A stretch of DNA of 62,888 nt from Muribaculaceae bacterium (GTDB taxonomy: Bacteria > Bacteroidota > Bacteroidia > Bacteroidales > Muribaculaceae): contig JAIDXM010000109.1 in the NCBI GenBank assembly GCA_029058745.1, positions 1-62,888 of the forward strand. The letters run 5' to 3'. Below, in pieces: positions 44,459 to 54,201 of the stretch. The notes beneath the pieces are model-generated. The model was not told the origin of the DNA and ran no database searches. It was given only the letters and a program-made list of their open reading frames with translations. How positions within the stretch are numbered: position 1 is the first letter of the stretch; every line of letters starts with the position of its first letter. Position numbers and translations under genes: made by a program.

Positions 44459-45361
44459 TCAGAGCCAGGCGTTCTGTCGGGTCCTGACGGCAATCGACGA
44501 ACTGAGAATCTTGATGAATTCCTGCATGGACTTCTTCCTGTAGGAGTCGCGCAGAGTGTGGACACATCCGTTCATTTCGGGCTCCCCTTCCGCGAAGGGT
44601 ATTGCCACCACTCCGCTTTCGTTGAGAATCGAGGCTTCAGCCAGCACAGACGCCAGAATCCCCTGACGTATAAGCTTTAGGAGAATGTTGACCTCATTGA
44701 GTTCGATTTTCACTCTTAGTTCCGATATGCGGTCGCCGATTATACGGTCGAACTGGTTTCTGGCCTGCAGTCCCTGGGAGGGCAGAGCGAGGTCGTATTT
44801 TTTCAGCAGTTCGAGATTCACGCTTTTCTCTTTTGCGAGAGGATGTGATTCTGCTACGATTACGGCGAGATAATTCTGGAAAAGATAGTGCGACTCGACT
44901 CCGGGCATCTGTTGCGAAGGCTTGAAGGCAAGCACGAAATCGAGTTCTCTCGCCATGAGGAGCTGCATAAGCTCAGTCATCGGCTTATAGAGGATGTTTA
45001 GCTTTACCTTCGGGTACATTGCCATAAAAGAGAACAGCGACTCTGTGAGTATAGGGCTGAAGGAATATGTGACGCCGATATGGAGTGTGCCGCCCAGACC
45101 TTCTTCGAGGTCATGGATACGTTGCTGGCATAGAGAGGCGTCGAGAAGGGTCTGCCTGGCGAAGGGGAGCAGTTCCGTTCCAGCCTCAGTGAGAGCCACT
45201 GAGTGAGATGTCCGTGCGAGGAGTTGGGTGCCGAGGGAGTCTTCGAGTTGCCTCACCTGTTGGGAGAGGGTGCTTTGGGTGACGAAAAGAGCTTTGGCTG
45301 CCTCTGAAAAATTAAGAGTCTCGGCCACTTTCACGAAATATTTGAGTTGACGTAGTTCCAT
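44459..45361 (-). CDS. LysR-family transcriptional regulator
   Basis: A 300-residue protein with the LysR winged-helix DNA-binding domain at residues 1-60 (LKYFVKVAETLNFSEAAKAL, then TQSTLSQQVRQLEDSLGTQL) and a periplasmic-binding-like effector domain from about 90. The inducer is unknown. It starts 60 bases after the ThrE small subunit gene on the same strand, so the ThrE exporter is its most likely local target, though LysR proteins more often control divergent genes. Confidence 0.9.
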   Translation of the reverse strand: MELRQLKYFVKVAETLNFSEAAKALFVTQSTLSQQVRQLEDSLGTQLLARTSHSVALTEAGTELLPFARQTLLDASLCQQRIHDLEEGLGGTLHIGVTYSFSPILTESLFSFMAMYPKVKLNILYKPMTELMQLLMARELDFVLAFKPSQQMPGVESHYLFQNYLAVIVAESHPLAKEKSVNLELLKKYDLALPSQGLQARNQFDRIIGDRISELRVKIELNEVNILLKLIRQGILASVLAEASILNESGVVAIPFAEGEPEMNGCVHTLRDSYRKKSMQEFIKILSSSIAVRTRQNAWL

Positions 45362-45421
45362 GCTTAGGTTGTAGTGATAAAGAGAAGATGCGGTGTGGGT
45401 GGAAGCTTTTCCGCCGCCATG

Positions 45422-45904
45422 CTATCTTGTCGCGGTGAATGCCGTGGTCTTGAATGTGAATATGGGGATTGTGGCGCAGGTGACCATTGCCATAATAATC
45501 GCCACGCATATCAGGCCGTTTTCCGCGAACTGATAGAAATAATAGTCGAACTGGGACTTCGATTCCCCAAGTAGGCACATCACCATCCCTCCGAAAGATT
45601 TATAGGCGTAGATTCCGGGAATCATCGGGAGCAGGGAAGGGAAGAGGTATGCTTCCGCCGGGGTCTTGGCCAAAGGGGATGCGAACACCGCGAGAGTGCC
45701 GATAAGCAGAGAGGCAATGGCGGTGGCGAGCAGGATGTGGAGGTGGCCTAAGTCAGGATTCATGAGCAGGAACCTGAGGGAGTGACCGATCGCGGCTATA
45801 AGGCCACAAAACAGGTAAGCTCTACGGGGAATCCTGCTGATAGCCCCGAATCCGATTGCCGCGATGGCGGCGAGGATGGCGTCTTTAAAGAATTCAAACA
45901 ACAT
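45422..45904 (-). CDS. Threonine/serine exporter, C-terminal half (ThrE_2/DUF3815)
   Basis: A 160-residue membrane protein with four or five helices, of the ThrE_2 family. With the ThrE_1 protein encoded just upstream it reconstitutes the two halves of a single-chain ThrE exporter of Corynebacterium type. FPSLLPMIPGIYAYKSF is the conserved loop, mirrored by YLVPGIPFLNSFSDL in the partner. It exports threonine or serine, or possibly small dicarboxylates as known for some split relatives; the substrate is not settled here. Confidence 0.8.
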   Translation of the reverse strand: MLFEFFKDAILAAIAAIGFGAISRIPRRAYLFCGLIAAIGHSLRFLLMNPDLGHLHILLATAIASLLIGTLAVFASPLAKTPAEAYLFPSLLPMIPGIYAYKSFGGMVMCLLGESKSQFDYYFYQFAENGLICVAIIMAMVTCATIPIFTFKTTAFTATR

Positions 45905-45956
45905 GACGGATATATGATAGGTGTTGGTGAGGATTTATTAGTGCGATTAGCTCGTT

Positions 45957-46790
45957 TCAGAACATCCCGACTCTCATGGCCCACATCCCCAGACATAGTC
46001 CCATTGATAGACATCCTGTGAGGACCACCGCGTCGGTGAAGCGGCTGAAAGCGCAGATGTAGTGGCGGTAGAGGAGGTCGCTGAATGAATTCAGGAACGG
46101 GATGCCGGGCACAAGATAGAGAACACTCGTTCCGACGGCAATCGATGGTGTCCCTCCTGACGGGAACAGGAAGTCAGTGGCTCCTATGACGGATGACACG
46201 AACGCACATATGAAGAAAACCGCCCTTACGTCCATCCCTTTCCCGACGAGTACCTGCTTCAGGTTGAATCCTGTAGCTGTGGCCACGAAAACGATAGCCA
46301 TCGCTATAGCGTCTCCTCCGAAAATACCGCAGAACGAGGCGTTTGCCAGGGATGCGAGCAGGAGGGTGAGCCATTGGTTCTCCGTGTCGGACGACGCGAT
46401 TTCCCGGAACCTCTTTTTTGCCTCCTGCAAGGGGATGCCGTTGTCTTTAACATTCCAGCTCAGTTGACTGAGCTTTGTGTTGAGAGAGAAACTTATAGGC
46501 GCCCCTTTCACTGTAGCTATGGATGTGAAGATGTCGTCGGCGCCGTCTTCGCATACCGTCATATGTATATGACGTGGCATAATTGTCACTTCCGCTCTCT
46601 TGCCGAAGGCATGGGCCATGCGGTTAATGTTTTTCTCAAGGCGGATACAGGTGGCCCCGCACGCGAGAAGCGTCACCGCGTATTCCGAAAGGAAAAGACA
46701 AACCTCTTTCGATGAGGGTGTCTGATGTGCCGGCTTGTCGTGCCGGATTGATGTCTCCGTAGCTGATGAATCAATTATAATATTGGTCAT
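45957..46790 (-). CDS. Threonine/serine exporter, N-terminal half (ThrE_1/DUF1212)
   Basis: I prefer the start at Met 46788-46790 (277 residues); a frame 22 codons longer would lie over the end of the small membrane protein gene. The first 110 residues form a cytoplasmic domain (LFLSEYAVTLLACGATCIRLEKNI, MPRHIHMTV) followed by five helices with YLVPGIPFLNSFSDLLYRH. The pair with 45422-45904 is the usual split form of ThrE. The two genes are 52 bases apart. Confidence 0.8.
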   Translation of the reverse strand: MTNIIIDSSATETSIRHDKPAHQTPSSKEVCLFLSEYAVTLLACGATCIRLEKNINRMAHAFGKRAEVTIMPRHIHMTVCEDGADDIFTSIATVKGAPISFSLNTKLSQLSWNVKDNGIPLQEAKKRFREIASSDTENQWLTLLLASLANASFCGIFGGDAIAMAIVFVATATGFNLKQVLVGKGMDVRAVFFICAFVSSVIGATDFLFPSGGTPSIAVGTSVLYLVPGIPFLNSFSDLLYRHYICAFSRFTDAVVLTGCLSMGLCLGMWAMRVGMF

Positions 46791-46995
46791 AGTCGTCATA
46801 TCGGGCGATACCTGTGGCATCGCCGGGAATATAGAATTCATCTTTTTCACGTCCAAGTTCTATAATCTTGAAGCGACGTTCCCTGTCGGAGTCCTTTCCG
46901 TTTTTAGTATTGCTGTATTCAGCTACAATCCTTGCAACAAGGATGATGAAAAGAAGCCCGGCCACCACGAGCCATACAATCAATGATGCAGACAT
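46771..46995 (-). CDS. Small single-pass membrane protein of unknown function
   Basis: A 74-residue protein with one N-terminal transmembrane helix (SLIVWLVVAGLLFIILVARIVAEY) followed by a charged, Asp/Tyr-rich cytoplasmic tail. I do not recognise a family. Its last 20 bases overlap the chosen start of the ThrE_1 gene and its own -7 box lies 25 bases upstream, so it is probably the first gene of a three-gene unit and may assist the exporter. The overlap and clean membrane segment argue that it is real. Confidence 0.6.
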   Translation of the reverse strand: MSASLIVWLVVAGLLFIILVARIVAEYSNTKNGKDSDRERRFKIIELGREKDEFYIPGDATGIARYDDYDQYYN

Positions 46996-47019
46996 AATCT
47001 ATCGTTTTTAAATTCGTCG

Positions 47020-47027
47020 CAAAATTA
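47020..47027 (-). promoter_or_regulatory. -7 element upstream of the small membrane protein and ThrE genes
   Basis: TAATTTTG on the minus strand fits TAnnTTTG and would start transcription near 47013, about 18 bases before the ATG at 46995. The -33 element is not evident. Confidence 0.4.
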
Positions 47028-47156
47028 ACATCAGCTTTCCGATAATGTTTGCGGGTTTTGATAGATTGTTTCTATAGCAGCAAGTGATTTTCCGGATAGT
47101 GAAAGAGGAATGCCTGCTTTAGGGGAGGTGCGAGACGGCGAATATCCTAAGAATCC

Positions 47157-47197
47157 GGAATCCGGAGGGATTGCGGTCCCTCCAGTCCCCGGATTCC
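47157..47197 (-). terminator. Hairpin after purT
   Basis: GGAATCCGG (47157-47165) pairs with CCGGATTCC (47189-47197), and inside it GGAGGGA pairs with TCCCTCC around TTGCGG. It begins 33 bases beyond the purT stop. Confidence 0.5.
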
Positions 47198-47229
47198 GTC
47201 AGTGTTGGATAAATATTCACCTGTATGGG

Positions 47230-48414
47230 TCAGAGAAGCTTGACTTTCAAGGCATCGTAGGCCTTGGCGGCCTTCTCTTTGGCTTCTTCCACGGAATTGC
47301 CTCTGGCGAGAATCACGCCCATGCGGCGGTGGCCGTGTACTTCGGGTTTGCCGAATATGCGTATCTGTGTGCCCGGTTCCGCCAGGACGTTCTCAAGTCC
47401 GTCGAATTCAACGCAATCGGAGTTGCCTTCCACAACGATGGCCCTGGATGCGGAAGGACCAAAGAAGTCGATGGCCGGTACCGGGAGACCGAGCAACGCA
47501 CGGGTGTGGAGGGCGAATTCGGAGAGGTCCTGGGAAATCATGGTCACCATTCCGGTGTCGTGCGGACGCGGCGACACCTCGCTGAAAATCACGTTGTCCC
47601 CTTTGATGAAGAGCTCCACGCCGAAGATTCCATAGCCGCCGAGAGCGTCAGTCACTTTGCGTGCAATATCTTTTGCGGATTCGATAGCTGCATTCGACAT
47701 CGGCTGAGGTTGCCATGAATATCTGTAGTCGCCGTCCACCTGTATGTGTCCTACGGGTTCGCAGAATGTTGTGCCGGATATGCTTCTGACGGTCAGCAAG
47801 GTGATTTCATAGTCGAAATCCACGAAGCCCTCGACGATGACACGTCCTGCTCCTGCGCGTCCGCCTTCCTGCGCCTCTTTCCATGCCTTGTCAATCTGCT
47901 CTTCTGAGCGCACCACGCTCTGCCCGTGGCCTGATGAACTCATAATAGGTTTCACTACGCAGGGGATTCCGATTTCCTTTACGGCCTCTTCGAATTCCTC
48001 GCGGGTGGATGCGAAACGGTAGGGGGATGTGGCTACGCCAAGCTCTTCGGCCGCGAGACGGCGTATCCCCTCGCGGTTCATCGTGAGCCATGCAGCGCGT
48101 GCAGTGGGAGTGACGTTGAAGCCCTCTTTTTCCAGCTCAAGGAGGGTCGGGGTGGCTATGGCCTCTATTTCCGGGATTATATGGTCGGGACGCTCCTTCT
48201 CCACGATTTTGCGCAGTTCGTCGCCGTCGAGCATGTTGAACACGTAGGAGCGGTGGGCCACCTGCATGGCCGGGGCACCCGGATATTTGTCGCAGGCAAT
48301 CACTTCTACACCGAGCCTCTGGAGCTCAAGGGCCACCTCTTTGCCGAGTTCCCCGCTGCCGAGGAGCATGGCCTTACGGGCTTTGGGAGTCATTACACTT
48401 CCGATTTTTGCCAT
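47230..48414 (-). CDS. purT: Formate-dependent phosphoribosylglycinamide formyltransferase
   Basis: A 394-residue ATP-grasp enzyme for step three of purine synthesis: formate, ATP and GAR give FGAR, without folate. Motifs are [19 protein letters not shown] at the N-terminus, [24 protein letters not shown] in the ATP-grasp fold, [18 protein letters not shown] and [13 protein letters not shown]. The gene lies 31 bases after the SDR dehydrogenase gene on the same strand and is probably co-transcribed with it. Confidence 0.95.
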   Translation of the reverse strand: MAKIGSVMTPKARKAMLLGSGELGKEVALELQRLGVEVIACDKYPGAPAMQVAHRSYVFNMLDGDELRKIVEKERPDHIIPEIEAIATPTLLELEKEGFNVTPTARAAWLTMNREGIRRLAAEELGVATSPYRFASTREEFEEAVKEIGIPCVVKPIMSSSGHGQSVVRSEEQIDKAWKEAQEGGRAGAGRVIVEGFVDFDYEITLLTVRSISGTTFCEPVGHIQVDGDYRYSWQPQPMSNAAIESAKDIARKVTDALGGYGIFGVELFIKGDNVIFSEVSPRPHDTGMVTMISQDLSEFALHTRALLGLPVPAIDFFGPSASRAIVVEGNSDCVEFDGLENVLAEPGTQIRIFGKPEVHGHRRMGVILARGNSVEEAKEKAAKAYDALKVKLL

Positions 48415-48445
48415 TTCTGTATATGCTTTATGTTGCTTTATAGGG

Positions 48446-49258
48446 TTACATCGCGAAGGAGTTGAATCCGCCGTCCACCACGGCCACGGTGCCGGTTACG
48501 AACGACGCGGCGTCGCTTATGAGATATTGGATTGTGCCGCAGAGTTCCTCGGGGCGGCCAAAACGCTTGAAGGGAGTCTGGCGAATCACATCCTGTCCGC
48601 GTTCTGTGAGGGAACCGTCGGGGTTAGTGAGCAGGGCGCGATTTTGGTTGGTGAGGAAGAATCCAGGGGCTATGGCGTTGACGCGTATCCCGGAGGTGAA
48701 TTTAGTGGCCACCTCGTTTGCCATAAATGCCGTGAAGTTGCTGATGCCGGCTTTGGCGGCGGCGTATCCGAGCACGCGGGTCATGGGACGGAATGCCGCC
48801 ATTGATGAGAAGTTGACGATAGAGCCTTGTCCGGCTTCCACCATCGGGCGCAGGAAAACTTGGGTGGGTATGACGGTGCCTGTGAGGTTGAGGTTGAGTA
48901 CGCGTTCGAAGTCTTCTACCTTAACGTCAAAGAATGTGCCAGTGGGGGCTATCGTGGCCCCTGGCATGTTCCCTCCGGCTGCGTTGAGAAGCGCATCGAC
49001 CTTTCCGTAGCGTGCGAGGATTTCATCGCAGTTCCCTTGCACTGTCGCTTGGTCCATCACGTCGGTGACAAGGAACATGGCCTCGCCTCCGGCGGCTTTA
49101 ATTTCATCCACGAGCTTGTCGCCTTCATCCTTGCGGCGTCCTAACAGCACCACTTTGGCGCCTTCGAGGGCGAGGTGTTTCCCGATGCAGGCCCCGAGCA
49201 CGCCGGTGCCGCCGGTGATTACCACCACCTTGTCTTTCACTGAAAAAAGTTCGTTCAT
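48446..49258 (-). CDS. SDR-family oxidoreductase, probable D-mannonate/fructuronate oxidoreductase
   Basis: A 270-residue short-chain dehydrogenase. The cofactor loop is [12 protein letters not shown], the NAAGG motif follows at about residue 92, and the catalytic Ser, Tyr and Lys lie in [23 protein letters not shown]. The stretches [11 protein letters not shown] and [23 protein letters not shown] are typical of the SDR enzymes annotated as D-mannonate oxidoreductase in Bacteroidetes, which work in glucuronate breakdown. That substrate is inferred from similarity. It has a good promoter upstream and is divergent from the arabinofuranosidase gene. Confidence 0.82.
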   Translation of the reverse strand: MNELFSVKDKVVVITGGTGVLGACIGKHLALEGAKVVLLGRRKDEGDKLVDEIKAAGGEAMFLVTDVMDQATVQGNCDEILARYGKVDALLNAAGGNMPGATIAPTGTFFDVKVEDFERVLNLNLTGTVIPTQVFLRPMVEAGQGSIVNFSSMAAFRPMTRVLGYAAAKAGISNFTAFMANEVATKFTSGIRVNAIAPGFFLTNQNRALLTNPDGSLTERGQDVIRQTPFKRFGRPEELCGTIQYLISDAASFVTGTVAVVDGGFNSFAM

Positions 49259-49340
49259 AGTCGGATTCGTAAAACTTGGGATTTGTCCGCTGTCGGCCTT
49301 TCCACAAGGAGCCTTCCCCGGACTTCCACGTTTGAATCCA

Positions 49341-49371
49341 CAAATTTACGAAATAAAAGCCGCTTTTCCAA
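49341..49371 (-). promoter_or_regulatory. Promoter of the SDR-purT unit
   Basis: Minus strand TTG (49371-49369), 20 bases, TAAATTTG (49348-49341), a full match to the Bacteroidetes consensus. Start predicted near 49334, 76 bases before the ATG. Confidence 0.65.
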
Positions 49372-49421
49372 ACCAATGCCCACGCTTCCTCCCAGGTGTG
49401 ATTTTTTGTCGGAGGTTTCTG

Positions 49422-49450
49422 TTGAGAGTCGGATTTTTATGTTATTTTTG
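49422..49450 (+). promoter_or_regulatory. Promoter of the GH51 arabinofuranosidase gene
   Basis: TTG (49422-49424), 18 bases, TATTTTTG (49443-49450). The predicted start near 49457 lies 22 bases before ATG 49479 and rules out the much longer upstream frame. Confidence 0.6.
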
Positions 49451-49478
49451 CGGAAGAATTCAACAACCTGTCATAACC

Positions 49479-52400
49479 ATGAGACTATTAAGAGATTTGA
49501 CGGCTTTTGCAGTATTTGCCACTGCATCACCCTGTATGGCTCAGGGAACTCTATATGTGGATGCCGCGCGCCGGGGGCATGATATCAATCCGGGGATGTA
49601 TGGGATTTTCTTTGAGGAAATCAATCATTCGGGCGATGGAGGTCTGTATGCGGAGATGATTCAGAACCGGGGTTTTGAGGAACATACCATTCCGGGAGGT
49701 TTCCATGAAATCGCCGCGAACAGGATTCAGACCGATTCATTCATAGAATACAACACGCTCACCACACGTCAGCTGACGTGGGACTGGGATTACACTGCGA
49801 AGAAGATGACCGGCTGGAGAATCGACAGCCGGGGATGTGAGATGTCGCATGATGTGGAAATTCCGGAGAAGCCGCTTCATGAGGCTACCCCGAACGCGAT
49901 GAGGCTTACAATGAGCGGAGCTTCTTCAGGTGCTGTCGCACGATTGATAAATTCCGGATACTGGGGGATTGCGGTGGATAAGGATGCCGCTTACGACCTT
50001 CGGTTTTATCTCAACACGAAAGATTATTCGGGCAAGGTGAAAGCGATAATCTATGATTCAGACTGCGTAAAGGTGATCGCCGAAACGGAATTTGATGCGG
50101 AGGCATCGGGGGAATGGGTGGAATATAAGGGGGTGTTGACTGCCTCCGCGGATGTTAAGGACGGTAATTTCGCATTGGTTTTTTCAGGTGACGGCACTGT
50201 CTATGCCGACTATGTCTCACTTTTCCCACAGGACACTTTCATGGGACGCCCGAATGGCATGCGCCCTGACATCGCCCGATTCCTGGTTGACTTGAAGCCC
50301 AGTTTCCTGCGTTGGCCGGGAGGGTGCATCGTGGAGGGGATGGTGCTTGGCAATCGGGTCAGATGGAAGGAGACTCTCGGCGATCCCATGACCCGTCCCG
50401 GAGAGTATGACTTATGGGGCTACCGCTCCACGTGGGGCATGGGCTATCATGAGATTCTACAGTTCTGTGAAGATGCCGGAATGGATTGTATGTTTGTGGG
50501 GAACGCCGGACTGTCATGCATAGGATGGGGAGGACAGTATGTGTCGGGAGATGATGTAGAGGCGTATTACGAGGAGATAAGGGATGCCATAGAATATGCC
50601 ATCGGCGACCCTTCGGTCAATGAATGGGCGGCACGGCGTGCGCAGGCCGGCCATCCTGACCCCTTCCCTTTGAGGTATGTGGAAATAGGGAACGAGAATT
50701 TTACCGCGAGGTATGACGCGAACTATAAGTATATATATGGCAGGCTCAAAGAGGAATATCCCCAACTCACATTCCTCAATACAATGGGGCTTGAGCATGC
50801 CGAGGAGTTCGGAGTCCGAACGGATATGATCGACCCTCACTGGTATGTGGCTCCTGATTTTTTCTATAATAACCGCAGGATATTCGATGATGTGCCGAGA
50901 GGCAACTATGAGGTATATGTCGGAGAGTATGCCACCAACGTTAATGTCGGATCTGGAAATATGGACGCCGCACTTTCGGAGGCTGTGTTCATGATGGATA
51001 TGGAAAGGAATTCCGACCTTGTCAGGATGGCCTCGTATGCACCCCTCATCACCAACGACAACGCACCCAACTGGACGTGTAACCTGATATGGCAGCATTC
51101 TGGCGAGGTGTTCGGCCGTGCATCCTATTACACGCAGAAGATGTTCGCAGGGAATCTTCCTACCTACAATATAGTATCGTCTCTCCTGTCAGAGCGCATT
51201 GGTCCCGCATATGAGGGACGTGTCGGTGTCGGGACGTGGTCAACGTCGGCAGAGTTCCGCAATTTTAAGGTGAGCGACCATGAAGGGAATGCCCTATACG
51301 TAGCGGATTTTTCCGGTTTACGTGCCGAATGGGCTGACATGCAAGGAGAGTGGAGTGTGGATGAGGATGGGATATTCTCTCAGTCGGCTCCCAATCAGAC
51401 GCGATGCATATCGCTGATGAACCGTCTTGCATTCCGCGACTGTGTAATTGAGGTAGAGGCGAAGAAGGTTTCGGGGGCTGAGGGTTTCCTTCTTGTGTTC
51501 GGATGCGACGATGAAGACTGGAACCATTATTATCAGCTGAATATAGGAGGATGGAACAATACGGGTGTGGCGATAGAGGATGTAAATTCAGGGACAGGCA
51601 CGATAATCTCGGAGCGTAAGCCTTTGCGGATTGAAAGTGGGAGATGGTATTCCCTGAAGTTGGTGTGCAGGAATGGTGTTGTGGAGGGGTATATCGATGG
51701 AGAACTCTATTGCAGTTACGATTTTGGAACCGGAACCACCGGGCGTATTGCGGCTCATGCCGGATATGATGAGGAGGCGGGAGAGATTGTGCTGAAGGTC
51801 GTGAATGCCGAGGGAAATCCGTTGGCCCTTGACTTGAATGTGAATGCTGAAGGACTCGAGCCTGAAGGGGTGGCGACTGTCATGAGTGCCGCATCGCTTT
51901 GGGATGAGAATTCGTTCAGTGTCCCGGATCTTATTTCCCCGGAGAGTCGCCGGATAGAGGGTGTGGCAACAAAAATGCACTATACATTCGAACCATATTC
52001 CTTGACGGTAATGAGGCTCAGGGGCGTTCCTGCGTCAGAGCCGCTTGAGATTCCTGCTATTGTTTTCAGCACAACCCCTCGGGAGCTTTCTCCGGTGGCG
52101 GAGACCGGCGTTTCGGCAGAATTGCGCAGGATGATTTCCGAGGCACAGACAGTAGCTTTTGATGATGTCGATGGCGGAGACGCGCTTCGTGTGGTTGCCG
52201 GGAATGCGGAGACCGTACTGAAGACTGGTGACGAGGAGGCGATAAAGGGTGTCGTGGCGACTCTTGATTCCGCTTTGGAAACCTATTATAAGGGAGTGAT
52301 GGCGATATCGGATGAAATTACAGAAGCGTTGACAAATCCTCATTTTGAAAAGAACGGCGACAATAGCGGTTGGCGAGGAAATCCGACAGTAAACGAGCAT

Positions 52401-52979
52401 GTCGCGGAGATTTTCAATTCAGGTTTCAATATTTCACAGCAGGTGTCCGGACTTGAGGATGGATGGTATCTTGTTTATGCGCAGGGTTATTACCGCAACG
52501 GCAGTCATCCGGAGGCATATTCCCGCCATGCCGACGGAAGCGAGGAATTGCTTGCTTCGTTTACAGTCAATGATATGTCTAAGCCAGTGGTGTCGTTGAT
52601 GTCGGAGGTGCATGACGGCTATTGGTGGGGCGCGCCTAATACCATGGCGGAAGCCAACACGGTGTTCTCAGAATCGAGTGATAATTATGCCAACTACCTG
52701 ATAGCGTATGCGGAAGGGGGAGTGTTGGATATATCTTTCAGCAAGACACGTATATGTGAGACAGACTGGTTCTGTTTTGACAACGTGCGTCTTTTCAGAG
52801 TGCCAACCGGCCATGCCGGTGTGATGAAGGTGGAGGACGCTGTTTATGAGTTTTCGCCGGAAGCGAGGATATACAGTCTTGATGGCAGACTTGTGGGTGG
52901 CTATGCCGGACTCGGCAGGCTTCCTGCTGGAATATACGTCATAACGGAGAACGGACGAAGCGCGAAGGTGCGCCGCTGA
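49479..52979 (+). CDS. Secreted multidomain alpha-L-arabinofuranosidase (GH51)
   Basis: Start at ATG 49479 (1166 residues), directly after the promoter and opening a signal peptide (to CMAQ). Residues about 130-250 are a CBM4_9-like module. The catalytic GH51 barrel follows with acid/base Glu406 in VEIGNENF and nucleophile Glu483 in YVGEYATN. A LamG-like sandwich (roughly 570-740, ATLWD-free, with GTWSTSAEFRNFKV and WYSLKL) interrupts it before the C-terminal beta domain (YTFEPYSLTVMRLRG). A helical linker, a second beta-sandwich (NPHFEKNGDNSGWRGNP to CFDNVRLFRV) and a short end, IYSLDGRLVGGYAGL to LPAGIYV, follow; the last resembles a type IX secretion sorting signal. It removes arabinose from arabinan or arabinoxylan outside the cell. 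Confidence 0.87.
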   Translation: MRLLRDLTAFAVFATASPCMAQGTLYVDAARRGHDINPGMYGIFFEEINHSGDGGLYAEMIQNRGFEEHTIPGGFHEIAANRIQTDSFIEYNTLTTRQLTWDWDYTAKKMTGWRIDSRGCEMSHDVEIPEKPLHEATPNAMRLTMSGASSGAVARLINSGYWGIAVDKDAAYDLRFYLNTKDYSGKVKAIIYDSDCVKVIAETEFDAEASGEWVEYKGVLTASADVKDGNFALVFSGDGTVYADYVSLFPQDTFMGRPNGMRPDIARFLVDLKPSFLRWPGGCIVEGMVLGNRVRWKETLGDPMTRPGEYDLWGYRSTWGMGYHEILQFCEDAGMDCMFVGNAGLSCIGWGGQYVSGDDVEAYYEEIRDAIEYAIGDPSVNEWAARRAQAGHPDPFPLRYVEIGNENFTARYDANYKYIYGRLKEEYPQLTFLNTMGLEHAEEFGVRTDMIDPHWYVAPDFFYNNRRIFDDVPRGNYEVYVGEYATNVNVGSGNMDAALSEAVFMMDMERNSDLVRMASYAPLITNDNAPNWTCNLIWQHSGEVFGRASYYTQKMFAGNLPTYNIVSSLLSERIGPAYEGRVGVGTWSTSAEFRNFKVSDHEGNALYVADFSGLRAEWADMQGEWSVDEDGIFSQSAPNQTRCISLMNRLAFRDCVIEVEAKKVSGAEGFLLVFGCDDEDWNHYYQLNIGGWNNTGVAIEDVNSGTGTIISERKPLRIESGRWYSLKLVCRNGVVEGYIDGELYCSYDFGTGTTGRIAAHAGYDEEAGEIVLKVVNAEGNPLALDLNVNAEGLEPEGVATVMSAASLWDENSFSVPDLISPESRRIEGVATKMHYTFEPYSLTVMRLRGVPASEPLEIPAIVFSTTPRELSPVAETGVSAELRRMISEAQTVAFDDVDGGDALRVVAGNAETVLKTGDEEAIKGVVATLDSALETYYKGVMAISDEITEALTNPHFEKNGDNSGWRGNPTVNEHVAEIFNSGFNISQQVSGLEDGWYLVYAQGYYRNGSHPEAYSRHADGSEELLASFTVNDMSKPVVSLMSEVHDGYWWGAPNTMAEANTVFSESSDNYANYLIAYAEGGVLDISFSKTRICETDWFCFDNVRLFRVPTGHAGVMKVEDAVYEFSPEARIYSLDGRLVGGYAGLGRLPAGIYVITENGRSAKVRR

Positions 52980-53010
52980 CGTCAATGCTGATTGATATGG
53001 GATGACGGTG

Positions 53011-54201
53011 TCAGAGGGTGTTGCGCCGGAGTGTGGCGAGAGTCTTCTGCAGGGAGTTCTCGATTGTCAGATAGCTGCCGATTTTCTGATATAGATTGTC
53101 AGACTCCATGTAGAAATCGGTGGCTGTCATGTTGCCGGAGTCAACGGATTTCCTCATCAGGGCAAGAGTCTCGTTGATCAGGTTGAGGTCTATTATCTTC
53201 AACGACTCCAGGAGGCGGGAATACTCTTTGATGTTCGCTTCCATTTCAGACACTGCTTTAAGCCGGGCATCCTCCAGGTTTATTTGCGCGGCGGCCTGTC
53301 TGGCCGCCGCCGCTTTCACCTTGCGGGAGGTGGAGAAGAGCGGGAAAGAAGCCCCGACCAGGAATCCGTTGCTTGCCTCGTCCAGCTCCGTGTTGCGTCG
53401 GTAGCCGGCTGATAATTTCGGAATCCATCCCTGACGCGCCACTTTCACCTCCTGGCCGGAGGCTTCGAGGGCAGACTGGGCTGCAAGTATCCCGGTGTCG
53501 TTCATTATCAAATCTGTTGCCTGGAAGCCATCTTTGAGAGAGGGGAGGGCAAGGGGATATTCCCGGTCTGTTATTTCCAACGATCCCGGCATGGCTCCGC
53601 AGAGCAGTTCAAGTGAAGCCATGGCATTGCCATATTCCGACTCATTGCGCAGGATTTCCGACCTTAGGTCCATTTGTTCCATCCTGATTCTGTTGACCTC
53701 GAGAGCCGTGGCGAATCCCAGTTCAAGGCGCCTTTGAAACAGTGATAGGAGAGTGTCGGCCACGGCCACGCGTTCATCAAGCACGTCTCGCTCCTTTTTA
53801 AGGCCAATAATGTCAAGGTATGTCTGATTGACCGACAGGAGGATGTCGCGACGTAAAGAGGCATATCCTGCCTCAAGGGTAGCCACCTGCAGCTTCGCGG
53901 CTTTGCCACGGGCCGCATAGAGAGTCGGGAAATCGAACTCCTGCGACACTACGAGTTCGGAACTTGCCACCCCGGAAGCCCCATTCCGGAAGAAAGGACT
54001 ATATTCCACCGAGGTGGGTTCCAATGTGTTTTCCGCGCTCAGTTCAAAGCCGGCGGCATTGATTTCCTGCCTTGCAGCCTGGAGCGACAAGTTGTTCTCT
54101 TCCGCTTTCTTGAGAAGAGAACCGAGTCCGTTCCCCTCGGCTTTGACTGTTGAGGAGGTGATGATAAAGAGGAAAGCGAATATTATCTTTATTCTGTGCA
54201 T
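53011..54201 (-). CDS. TolC-like outer-membrane factor of metal efflux system (CzcC/CusC type)
   Basis: A 396-residue exported protein (signal peptide MHRIKIIFAFLFIITSSTVKA) with two halves of long amphipathic helices of the OEP family (LGSLLKKAEENNLSLQAARQEINAAG; SALEASGQEVKVARQGWIPKLSAGY). Such proteins form the trimeric outer-membrane tunnel. Its start overlaps the end of the RND pump gene by 13 bases, making it the last gene of an adaptor-pump-tunnel operon. It is convergent with the GH51 gene (31 bases between stops). Confidence 0.87.
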   Translation of the reverse strand: MHRIKIIFAFLFIITSSTVKAEGNGLGSLLKKAEENNLSLQAARQEINAAGFELSAENTLEPTSVEYSPFFRNGASGVASSELVVSQEFDFPTLYAARGKAAKLQVATLEAGYASLRRDILLSVNQTYLDIIGLKKERDVLDERVAVADTLLSLFQRRLELGFATALEVNRIRMEQMDLRSEILRNESEYGNAMASLELLCGAMPGSLEITDREYPLALPSLKDGFQATDLIMNDTGILAAQSALEASGQEVKVARQGWIPKLSAGYRRNTELDEASNGFLVGASFPLFSTSRKVKAAAARQAAAQINLEDARLKAVSEMEANIKEYSRLLESLKIIDLNLINETLALMRKSVDSGNMTATDFYMESDNLYQKIGSYLTIENSLQKTLATLRRNTL

